DNA from: Flavobacteriales bacterium | Lineage (GTDB): Bacteria; Bacteroidota; Bacteroidia; Flavobacteriales_F; PHOS-HE28 | DNA length: 64,000 nucleotides | Assembly (NCBI GenBank): GCA_016717305.1 | Contig: JADKFY010000001.1 | Coordinates: 434,001 to 498,000, forward strand | Direction of reading: 5' to 3' | Shown here: piece by piece, positions 45,793 to 53,398 of the stretch | How the letters are laid out: every line of letters starts with the position of its first letter | How positions within the stretch are numbered: the first letter of the stretch is position 1 | Position numbers and translations under genes: made by a program | Notes under the pieces: generated by a model | The model's input: only the letters and a program-made list of their open reading frames with translations | Told to the model about the DNA's origin: nothing | Database searches by the model: none

Positions 45793-46436
45793 GCTTCAGG
45801 AGCATGCGCAACCTCATGACAGTATTGGTCTGGTCCATGTGCGGGCTTTCCTTCTGCCAGACCTCGGAGTATTTCGGTGGAATGGACCTTCATGACGGGA
45901 TCTACTTGCGTTTCAGCGACTTCAAGTACAATACACCAAGCGTACCCTTGGAACAACTACGGGATGCCCAGGGCCTCACCGTTCCGGACATCCGACAAGC
46001 ACGCGGCAAGCTCCAGTGGCAACCGGATTCCGGTGAACAACGCACCGTTGATCTTCAGCGGATCTGGGGCTTTTGTCAGAATGATGTGGTGTATATCGCG
46101 GGTGGGAACGGCTTTTTCCGGATCGGGCTCATGGGCAGCATTTCGCACATGGTGGTGGAACAGACCTACCGTGACTGGAACCCGTACATGAGCAGCTACG
46201 GCCAACCCTATGGAAGTACCACGAGGACCGTTCTTGTGCAACAACTGCTCGATATGGAAACGGGGAATTACCTGCCGTTCAATGCCAGCGGAATGGATCA
46301 GGTCTTGCAGCACGATCCCGTGCTTCTGGAGGAATTCCGGGCACTGCCTAAGAAGGGTCGCAACAGGGACGAAGCATTGTTCCGTTTCATGCGACTCTAC
46401 AATGACCGGCATCCGTTGTTCTTTCCGGCACACTAA
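45789..46436 (+). CDS. secreted protein of unknown function
   Basis: 215 residues, co-translated with the hydrolase (ATGA overlap). A signal peptide is likely (MRNLMTVLVWSMCGLSFCQ, from the second Met). The mature protein is mixed (GGMDLHDGIYLRFSDFKYNT, GKLQWQPDSGEQRTVDLQRI, WGFCQNDVVYIAGGNGFFRI, FRFMRLYNDRHPLFFPAH). The pattern of a polar start and a conserved RIWGFC..VYI segment suggests a Bacteroidota-specific envelope protein, but I do not recognise the family. Confidence 0.7.
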   Translation: MSFRSMRNLMTVLVWSMCGLSFCQTSEYFGGMDLHDGIYLRFSDFKYNTPSVPLEQLRDAQGLTVPDIRQARGKLQWQPDSGEQRTVDLQRIWGFCQNDVVYIAGGNGFFRIGLMGSISHMVVEQTYRDWNPYMSSYGQPYGSTTRTVLVQQLLDMETGNYLPFNASGMDQVLQHDPVLLEEFRALPKKGRNRDEALFRFMRLYNDRHPLFFPAH

Positions 46437-46536
46437 TTGGCATCGTCCGGTGGTGTGTTAGTGGCCGTTCCACGTTCCGTCCGCTCCCGCCGTGGAACGA
46501 TCCACTACTTTCGGCAACCCAACGAATTGTTCATCC

Positions 46537-47586
46537 ATGTTCGCACGTCCCCGGTCCTTCCTGTTGTTCGCCTCGATCGCCGTTGCCACGGGCGGTTTTG
46601 CACAAGCCCAAAAGCCACAATACATCCCTGCATTGGTGGGCTTTTATAACATTGAGAACTTGTTCGATACTATTGACACCCCCGACGTTAACGACGAGGA
46701 GTTCACGCCCAATGGCAGCAAGCTCTGGAACGGTGAGCGTTACTTCCGCAAGCTGGACCAGAATGCCAAGGTGATCTCCGAAATGGGGAAGGAGCTGCAT
46801 CCGCAGGGTTTGGCGATCCTTGGACTGAGCGAGGTGGAGAACCGCGCCGTTGTAGAGGACCTGGTCGCCACGGATGCATTGAATGGACGCGGATACAAGA
46901 TCGTCCACGATGAATCACACGACCGTCGCGGGATCGATGTTGCGCTGGTGTACAACCCTGCCTTGTACAGCGTTTATGCGCACAAGTCCTATCGCGTCCA
47001 CATGGCCGATACGTCCTTCCGAACACGAGATCAGTTGCTGGTGAGCGGCCTGCTCGATGGCGATACCACCCACGTGATCGTGTGCCACTGGCCCTCGCGT
47101 CGTGGTGGCGAAAAGCGCAGCGAACCGAACCGGAAAGCGGCTGCGGAATTGGCTCGGCACATCGTGGATTCTTTGCTCGCGCGAAATGCCCAAGCCCACA
47201 TCATGGTCATGGGCGATCTTAACGATGACCCTTCGAACCCAAGTGTTGCCCGCTTCCTCAATTCAACAGGCGACAAGAAAAAGGCAACTGGTAAAGTGCT
47301 GTACAATGCCATGTACGACCCGTTCATGAAAGGCATTGGAACACTTGCTTGGCGCGATTCCTGGAATTTGTTCGATCAGATCATCCTTTCACCCGGTCTG
47401 CTGAATGGAACCGGTGGCAAGTACAAGTACTACGGCGCGCGGATCTTCAACGAATCCTACCTGCGTCAACGCGACGGTGCGTTTGAGGGCTACCCCTATC
47501 GCACCTTCGTTGGTGATTCCTACAACGAGGGTGGTTACAGTGACCACTTCCCCGTATTCGTTATCTTGGTGAAGGAGCTACAATAG
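46537..47586 (+). CDS. secreted endonuclease/exonuclease/phosphatase-fold protein
   Basis: 349 residues from ATG 46537, where a signal peptide begins (MFARPRSFLLFASIAVATGG, ending FAQAQ). The EEP fold carries the expected catalytic stretches: FYNIENLFDTID (Asn), LAILGLSEVENRAVVEDLV (Glu, metal), HVIVCHWPSRRGGE, VMGDLNDDPSNPS (Asp/Asn) and GGYSDHFPVFVILV (terminal Asp-His). It would cut nucleic acid or a phosphoester in the periplasm or outside. It converges with the TonB / DUF5689 / sorted-protein operon, suggesting shared use in scavenging extracellular nucleic acid or phosphate; this is inference. Confidence 0.9.
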   Translation: MFARPRSFLLFASIAVATGGFAQAQKPQYIPALVGFYNIENLFDTIDTPDVNDEEFTPNGSKLWNGERYFRKLDQNAKVISEMGKELHPQGLAILGLSEVENRAVVEDLVATDALNGRGYKIVHDESHDRRGIDVALVYNPALYSVYAHKSYRVHMADTSFRTRDQLLVSGLLDGDTTHVIVCHWPSRRGGEKRSEPNRKAAAELARHIVDSLLARNAQAHIMVMGDLNDDPSNPSVARFLNSTGDKKKATGKVLYNAMYDPFMKGIGTLAWRDSWNLFDQIILSPGLLNGTGGKYKYYGARIFNESYLRQRDGAFEGYPYRTFVGDSYNEGGYSDHFPVFVILVKELQ

Positions 47587-47790
47587 GGAAGGCCTTCTGC
47601 AACCGGAAGACTTCTGGCTTTGCAATGTCTTTCGAAGACACAGTGACCTGCAACGTCTTCAATGCTATCGTGCAGGGTGCGGCTGATGTCGGATCAACGA
47701 ATGGAATTGATCAGTTCCTTGGTCAATGGTCCTCAGATCCGGTACGCAAGATCCCAAGTAAGATCCTGTTATATCCACGGTCAAGAACAA

Positions 47791-47824
47791 GAACGCCCTG
47801 CACTCCAAAGAGCACGGGGCGTTC
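47791..47824. terminator. bidirectional hairpin terminator between convergent genes
   Basis: Arms 47791-47800 (gaacgccctg) and 47815-47824 pair over 10 bp with one wobble, around a 14-nt loop. It lies between the nuclease-like gene (ending 47586) and the convergent T9SS protein gene (ending 47845). No strong T-run. Confidence 0.6.
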
Positions 47825-47844
47825 CGTTCAGTTAAAGTAGTTCC

Positions 47845-49191
47845 TTAGTGCTGGACCGACACTTGCGTACTCCAAACTGCGCTGGAATTCCGCAGGGTGA
47901 TCACGTACATCCCGTTGTTCAAGCCACTTACGTCGATCGTACTACGGTCGCTTGTAGCAACATCGGAAAGCACCAAACGACCAGTTGCATCGGTCAAGCT
48001 GTATTCGGTACGACCGTTCAAGTTGCCGAGGTCCATGGTAAGGGTGTTGTTCGCAGGATTCGGGAATACGTTCACAACCGAACCGCTGATCTCGTTCAAG
48101 CCGGTGGCCATGTTCACGTCGTTGGCATCACGTGGTTGGATCCCGAAGAGACCGAACGAGTACGATATGACCCCGGTCACATCGAACACCTGTCCCAATT
48201 GTGGGTCAGGCGTTGTGGTGTAGATCTCTTTCCCGATCCAACCGAACCCGCTTCCATCATCAGCCTTCCATTTGCCGAAGTTCGCACCACCCGGTACTTC
48301 CGTGCAGGTGGCGTTCAGGACTTGTACCAATACGCCTTCCAAAGCCTCCTCACTTACCTCACCCGTATTGATCACAAGTGCTGCAGGAAGCGGTTGGCCG
48401 CTGAGGACCACGGTAAAATTGGTAGTGCCGGTGAGTTCTGTAAGGTTGTTGAACTCCGTTACTGCAGCGGTAAAAGTGACGGAATCGCCCACTGCTGGAG
48501 CGCTGAAGTTGTCATACACCAGGATACCTTGCCAAGGACCGCTTGCATTCTGGATGTAAAAGCCGCCCGTATACGCGGCCGTAACGATACCACCCGTGTT
48601 GATCGTCTGGCCGATCAAGGGAGAGTCCCCGTTCGGGAGGGTGGTGAACTGGATGTCATAAATGCTCGCGCTCTCGATGGCACCGGCCAAGGTGATCGTA
48701 ACATCATCTATCATGACGTGGTCCGGAGCCGTGGTGTTGACAACGGAAAAGATGAACTCGGCATCTGCCGCGTCCGCACCAGCGGAGACATCGACGCTCC
48801 TTTCAGTCCAGGTATCCGTAGCATCGAAATAGGGTGAGTAAGGGGCGTACCCGAAAGAGGTGCCTGGGCGATTATCAAAAAGACCGACACGCACTTCGCC
48901 AGTGCCACGCACCCAAAAATTAACGGTATACGTCGTATTCGCCGTTACTGTAAGAGGTTGGGTGGTGAATCGCTTGTGCGAATCAGTAGCGTTGATCAGC
49001 TGCGCGGCAAATTCGCCAGTGTGGGCGTTGGTGGTTTGCACCACACCGCTCATGGCGATGTTGCTTTTGGCCCCGAACCAGCCATCGGGCAGGTCGTTCG
49101 TCCAGGTTTCGAAGCCGCTTTGCACTATTTGACCTTGCGCCGTAAAGGCAAGTGCGAGTGATGCGAGGAGTATCGTTCTTTTCATCTGCAT
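47845..49191 (-). CDS. T9SS type A sorted protein with CBM-like and OB-like domains
   Basis: 448 residues. A signal peptide ends TAQG. Residues about 22-170 resemble a carbohydrate-binding-like jelly roll (GFETWTNDLPDGWFGAKSNI, TYTVNFWVRGTGEVRVGLFD, DHVMIDDVTITLA). Residues about 175-355 resemble the OB-fold stretch found in secreted bacterial nucleases (LIGQTINTGGIVTAAYTGGF, AVGDSVTFTAAVTEFNNLTE, QVLNATCTEVP). The type A sorting domain ends the protein (VFPNPANNTLTMDLG, YSLTDATGRLV, GLNNGMYVITLRN). No nuclease active site is visible. It is the last gene of the TonB / DUF5689 operon. It probably binds polymer at the surface. Confidence 0.85.
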   Translation of the reverse strand: MQMKRTILLASLALAFTAQGQIVQSGFETWTNDLPDGWFGAKSNIAMSGVVQTTNAHTGEFAAQLINATDSHKRFTTQPLTVTANTTYTVNFWVRGTGEVRVGLFDNRPGTSFGYAPYSPYFDATDTWTERSVDVSAGADAADAEFIFSVVNTTAPDHVMIDDVTITLAGAIESASIYDIQFTTLPNGDSPLIGQTINTGGIVTAAYTGGFYIQNASGPWQGILVYDNFSAPAVGDSVTFTAAVTEFNNLTELTGTTNFTVVLSGQPLPAALVINTGEVSEEALEGVLVQVLNATCTEVPGGANFGKWKADDGSGFGWIGKEIYTTTPDPQLGQVFDVTGVISYSFGLFGIQPRDANDVNMATGLNEISGSVVNVFPNPANNTLTMDLGNLNGRTEYSLTDATGRLVLSDVATSDRSTIDVSGLNNGMYVITLRNSSAVWSTQVSVQH

Positions 49192-49223
49192 TGTGTTTTT
49201 GTTGTCGTTTCTATTTTAAGGGG

Positions 49224-50516
49224 TCACTGTATAGTGACGTCATCAATACGGTAAGGAGTGGTCTGGTTGGGCACTCCTGCACTGCCACTGCCGATGTATT
49301 TGAAACCGATGCGGAAGTTGTCACCGGCCGTTAGGAAAGGATTGAGGCCGATGGGGCTGGATGGTATCCATGTGCCGACCGCCGTTCCATTCGTCGCCAA
49401 CGTAGCACCAGTTACGGGGGTCCATGTCGCGCTGGAAACGTCACCGCCATCATTCAAATTAATGTCCGTGGTCACCAGCACCGATAAGCCATCGTGCTGC
49501 CAAGCGCTTCCAAGTGCCGACTTGAAATTGAGCGCCATGCCAGGTGTGTATCCAATGGGAGTGGTGATCAACCACGTTTCAACGGCGCCATCAAAACTTG
49601 AAGGCTTAGCTTCAGCATAGGAATCGGGACCGGAAACTCCGCCTTTCCATTTGCGTGTACCTAAGGTGAACGTGTTCAGCCAACATTCCAAAGTCAGATC
49701 TGTGTTGTTCACCGCTAAATTGAAAGATTCGTTCAGAGATGCCTCCGGCAAACAGCCTGATTCACCACAGCGAGGACCTGTTAATTGAACACCGCTAATG
49801 CTCTGGGCGCCGAGTTGGATATTCATCCCGAAGATCCCGACCGAGGCAACGATGGAGCCTTTTCCGACCGGAAGGGTATCTGCAGCATAGTTCGAATAGG
49901 GACTATTCCGGATAACAACCTGATTCCCTACACAGTCTTCCAAATGCCGATCCACGGACGAAGTGCCACCCGGAGTGGACCACGTGGTAACGCCGGCCTC
50001 GGCTGCAACGAACTGTACGTTTTCCAATCTGATCAACGTGCTTTGCCATGCTCCGATATTAGCTGTGAGATCGGGGATCGTGGTTACACGGGGTTGGACA
50101 TACCGTTGCGTAGCCTGCTTAACGATGTTGTTGTCCACATCAACGTTGGTCAACTGCATCAAGTTGTTGTAGGGTTCAAGTACGATGCCAGGCAGGTAGA
50201 TCCGGATGCTGTCACCAATGTAAAGACCACCGCTATTGATCAACCGTAACGTTATGCCACCTGTTGCATCTTGGACGGTGACATTCTTGTAGAAATTACC
50301 GTCCGTTTCGTCCGTAGTAACCGTGGCAAATACACTTTTCGGTTCCTCGAATGTGATCGATGTCCCGAGATACATTGCCTTCAGGTCAGCTATAGTAAGG
50401 ATATCACCCGAAGGCAATGTCCTCACCGGTGGAGCATCGTATTCCTTCTTGCAAGCCACCACGGTTACCATTGCGGCAATACCAAGAAGTACCATACGGA
50501 TGTTCATCTTATTCAT
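49224..50516 (-). CDS. DUF5689 domain lipoprotein
   Basis: 430 residues from ATG 50516 (MNKMNIRMVLLG). A lipobox is seen at MVTVVAC. The DUF5689 domain (about 35-230) shows the family pattern: TIADLKAMYLG, FATVTTDETDGNFYKNVTVQ, GGITLRLINSGGLYIGDSIR and AWQSTLIRLENVQFV. The C-terminal 160 residues look like a choice-of-anchor/cleaved-adhesin-type jelly roll (FNLAVNNTDLTLECWLNT, WKGGVSGPDSYAEAKPSSFD, FRIGFKYIGSGSAGVPNQTT). It sits between a TonB receptor (15 bp) and the sorted protein (32 bp), so it is likely the surface lipoprotein of an uptake complex. The ligand is unknown. Confidence 0.88.
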   Translation of the reverse strand: MNKMNIRMVLLGIAAMVTVVACKKEYDAPPVRTLPSGDILTIADLKAMYLGTSITFEEPKSVFATVTTDETDGNFYKNVTVQDATGGITLRLINSGGLYIGDSIRIYLPGIVLEPYNNLMQLTNVDVDNNIVKQATQRYVQPRVTTIPDLTANIGAWQSTLIRLENVQFVAAEAGVTTWSTPGGTSSVDRHLEDCVGNQVVIRNSPYSNYAADTLPVGKGSIVASVGIFGMNIQLGAQSISGVQLTGPRCGESGCLPEASLNESFNLAVNNTDLTLECWLNTFTLGTRKWKGGVSGPDSYAEAKPSSFDGAVETWLITTPIGYTPGMALNFKSALGSAWQHDGLSVLVTTDINLNDGGDVSSATWTPVTGATLATNGTAVGTWIPSSPIGLNPFLTAGDNFRIGFKYIGSGSAGVPNQTTPYRIDDVTIQ

Positions 50517-50530
50517 CGAGGCTTTTGTCA

Positions 50531-53056
50531 TTAGAAGCTGAATGTGAGCATAGCAAAGTAGTTACGCCCGTATAGGTAGTTGTACTTGGGTGGGAATTTG
50601 TTCACTTCGGTGCGGTCGTAACGCAGCTGTTCGAAGCCGCCGATCCGGAAATCCTGATTGTCCAGTATGTTGCTTACCGATAGGTTGATCGCGATCCGAT
50701 ACCCTTTCACAAGCCATGATTTTCCAGCGAATGCATCCAACGTGAAATTGTCCTTCAGCTTTTCCTGTGCAAGAAGCTGGCCAACTTGGGGGTCGCTCTC
50801 CACGTAGGACCCGATCGCTTCCTGGGTACGGCGGTCGGGATTGGGGTCCAAGTACATGTTACCGAAGTAGTTACCGTTCACCCCTATGAACCAATACTTG
50901 GGTGAGTTGTAGCGCAGTCCCAAGGAGGCAGCGGTCTGTGGTGAACCACCTACGCGGTAGTTCTCCCAATACACTGTGCGTTCACTGGCGAATACTTCTG
51001 CGCTGTTGTTGCGGGTGATCGTGGCTTTTGGTCTTGAAGAATAGCGATGGTCGCCACCGGCATATACCGCTGTCAATTGCCAAGTACTGGAGAGGTTTGC
51101 TTCCAATCCCAGTTCCACACCCATGTTCACTTGGTCCACCCCGGACATACTGTAGTTCACAATGGTGAGGGCGTCGTCATTGTAGTAGTAACGGGACCAA
51201 ACCTGGTTCTTCAACTTGGTGTAGTAGAAGGTAGCTCGTCCCTTCAATTTGGTGAACCGGACCACGTACCCGATGTCGCCGGAATAGATGGTCTCATTGC
51301 TTAGCCCGGGGATCGTCTCTGGCCGGGTCCGGGCACTTAGGAAAGCGTTGTTGGAGGTCGGCGGGCGTGTCAACAAAGCGGCGTTAACAGCAATGAAATT
51401 ACGGCCTGTGACCTTATAGATACCCCCGGCCTTCACGCCAAAGTTGAAGAAGTCATTGGATGGACCCTTTCCTTCAGAATTATCGGGGAAGCGACCATTT
51501 TGCACCTTCCCAACCCGCCAAAAGGACGTTTGCGCGAGCTGTATGCCGGTGTACACTTCAACCTTGTTCCACTTCTTTTCATACTGCCCGAATAGGTTGA
51601 CCAACCGGGTGTTGATGTCGTAGTCCCAGCCGAATACGTCCCCTTCGCGAACGATCTTGTTCGGCCGTGCAAGGTCATTCTGTGAGATCAATGTGTCATT
51701 GAAATCCCGATCGGCGAATTGATCGATGTCCACCCAGAAGTCTCCACCTAGCAGATCATCGATCGTTTTGAAATAGTGGGTCTTCTGGTGGTTGAAACTT
51801 CCACCCAACGTAAGGTGCTGGTCATTCTTCAATTCCCTGCTGTACACACTGTTCACACCAACACGTGATGGGTCGGCCCGCTGCTCTTCAATGATGTACT
51901 TGCTCCGATTGCCGGTAACCGTATTTCCCTCGACCCCATCCGCATTTTCCACGGAATAGAGGTTCTTCCCATTTGCGAAATAGAGTTGTTCCCAATTGAT
52001 CTGTTGTACGTTCTGGTCCGTGCTCCAATCGGTTGTCTGTTGGGCCGCCAATTCTGGATCGAATGTGGCATTGTAGCTTGGCAGGTAGCGGTAATAATCC
52101 GGACGGGGATCTTTTGCATCGAACCAGTTCATCCCGGAGGAGCCGTCCCTACCGAAGGTGTAGATCAGCGAGGTGGTCCACTTGGTGCTGTCGTTCGGTG
52201 CGTATATGTGGCTGGCCATGAACAACGGCTTGTGGTCGAAGGTCATGCGGGCGTTGCGCTTTTTCCCATTCTGCCAACCCCAATTCGGGTTATAATAATT
52301 GGTTCCGGCAAGGTCGTATGCTTCTTGGATCGCGATCCCCGCCCGACCTTGAACTATAGGTGCTCCCAAAGCCGAAAAACTGAACGTGTTCTTCGTATTG
52401 ATCTTGTGTTCCGCTGCGAAGAAGTAGGCATAGGCGTTGTATGAGGTGCCAGGTACATACCCTTCCTCTGCCCAACGTCTTGAGCCCGAAAAACTGAGCG
52501 ACCAGCCGTTCTTCATCATTCCGGTGCTGCCCGTGATCATCAACCGGTTCCGGTAGGCCCTATTAGCGGAAGCATACGAAATGCGGATCCCTTTGCGCAT
52601 ATCGCTGGCTCGGGCATTGATATCCGAGGAACCACCGATGCCACCGAAATTATTCCGGGTAGCACCTATCCCCGTGTGGACTTGTGCATATCGGGTCACA
52701 TCGTTCAACCCACCCCATAGGGACCACGATGCCCACCCTGTTTCCAAGTCGTTCATGAGCACTCCGTTCATGGTCACCAAGGTGTTCTCCGAATCGTAAC
52801 CGCGGATCCTGAACCGAGCAGCGCCAAAAGTGAAACCGGCTGTGGCCGTGAAAATGTCACGGGAAGATTGTAGAATGCCGGAAACGTTCTGGGAACCCAG
52901 TTCGTTGTCCAGGTCATCCGCAGTGATACTGACCACCGGGACATCGGCATTCAGGATCTGAACAGAGTCGGGTGGGAGCGTGACGATCGTCGTGTCCGAT
53001 TGGGCAAATGCCCCTGCGGTAACCAATATGAGAACAAGGGTTAGGATTCTGGTCAT
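50531..53056 (-). CDS. TonB-dependent receptor paired with a DUF5689 lipoprotein
   Basis: 841 residues from ATG 53056 (MTRILTLVLILVTAGAFAQ). There is no regulatory beta domain; the plug starts almost at once (VVSITADDLDNELGSQNVSG, AARFRIRGYDSENTLVTMNG, NDLETGWASWSLWGGLNDVT). A long barrel follows (NTFSFSALGAPIVQGRAGIA, HLTLGGSFNHQKTHYFKTID, FIAVNAALLTRPPTSNNAFL) with the closing strand YGRNYFAMLTFSF. First gene of a three-gene operon; a well-formed promoter lies about 150 bp upstream. Together with the DUF5689 lipoprotein and the nearby secreted EEP protein it may import nucleic-acid breakdown products or phosphate compounds (inference). Confidence 0.92.
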   Translation of the reverse strand: MTRILTLVLILVTAGAFAQSDTTIVTLPPDSVQILNADVPVVSITADDLDNELGSQNVSGILQSSRDIFTATAGFTFGAARFRIRGYDSENTLVTMNGVLMNDLETGWASWSLWGGLNDVTRYAQVHTGIGATRNNFGGIGGSSDINARASDMRKGIRISYASANRAYRNRLMITGSTGMMKNGWSLSFSGSRRWAEEGYVPGTSYNAYAYFFAAEHKINTKNTFSFSALGAPIVQGRAGIAIQEAYDLAGTNYYNPNWGWQNGKKRNARMTFDHKPLFMASHIYAPNDSTKWTTSLIYTFGRDGSSGMNWFDAKDPRPDYYRYLPSYNATFDPELAAQQTTDWSTDQNVQQINWEQLYFANGKNLYSVENADGVEGNTVTGNRSKYIIEEQRADPSRVGVNSVYSRELKNDQHLTLGGSFNHQKTHYFKTIDDLLGGDFWVDIDQFADRDFNDTLISQNDLARPNKIVREGDVFGWDYDINTRLVNLFGQYEKKWNKVEVYTGIQLAQTSFWRVGKVQNGRFPDNSEGKGPSNDFFNFGVKAGGIYKVTGRNFIAVNAALLTRPPTSNNAFLSARTRPETIPGLSNETIYSGDIGYVVRFTKLKGRATFYYTKLKNQVWSRYYYNDDALTIVNYSMSGVDQVNMGVELGLEANLSSTWQLTAVYAGGDHRYSSRPKATITRNNSAEVFASERTVYWENYRVGGSPQTAASLGLRYNSPKYWFIGVNGNYFGNMYLDPNPDRRTQEAIGSYVESDPQVGQLLAQEKLKDNFTLDAFAGKSWLVKGYRIAINLSVSNILDNQDFRIGGFEQLRYDRTEVNKFPPKYNYLYGRNYFAMLTFSF

Positions 53057-53202
53057 GCGCGCAAGGCTTAGCGACAAGGGCACGGAACAGGGGACCCCGC
53101 GCTCTTCGGACCTCTGGTCCTTGGGTTTTTAAGGTGCATCTACCAAGCAACGATTGTTGGACCCGATCCGTCAATTACAACGCATTACTCGACATTGCCG
53201 GG

Positions 53203-53232
53203 CAAATGTAATCCGCTTGCGGTGTTGTCCAA
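53203..53232 (-). promoter_or_regulatory. Bacteroidota promoter for the TonB / DUF5689 operon
   Basis: On the minus strand TTG (53230-53232) is followed after 19 bp by TACATTTG (53203-53210). This matches the consensus TTG-N17-23-TAnnTTTG. It is about 147 bp before the receptor start, leaving a leader of roughly 140 nt. Confidence 0.7.
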
Positions 53233-53317
53233 GTTCCTCAAATGGTTATTTGATGGTTAAGCTGTTACTCATACCGGAACATTGCCGTATACATGACTTC
53301 ATGGTCGTTGTTAAGTC

Positions 53318-53348
53318 TTGCATTTCAGTAGGTTCCGTGTTACTTTTG
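53318..53348 (+). promoter_or_regulatory. Bacteroidota promoter for the second giant adhesin
   Basis: TTG (53318-53320), a 20-bp spacer, then TACTTTTG (53341-53348). This is a full match to TTG-N17-23-TAnnTTTG, about 50 bp before the adhesin ATG at 53399. Confidence 0.75.
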
Positions 53349-53398
53349 TTGCTTGCCTCAGGTAGGCTCTTCCAACTCGTCCAGCCAGCTGGAAGCGC

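Noticed and set aside
47848..48837. Plus-strand open frame of 329 codons opposite the T9SS sorted protein
   Set aside because: It is antisense to a gene with a clear signal peptide and sorting domain, and its product has no recognisable pattern.
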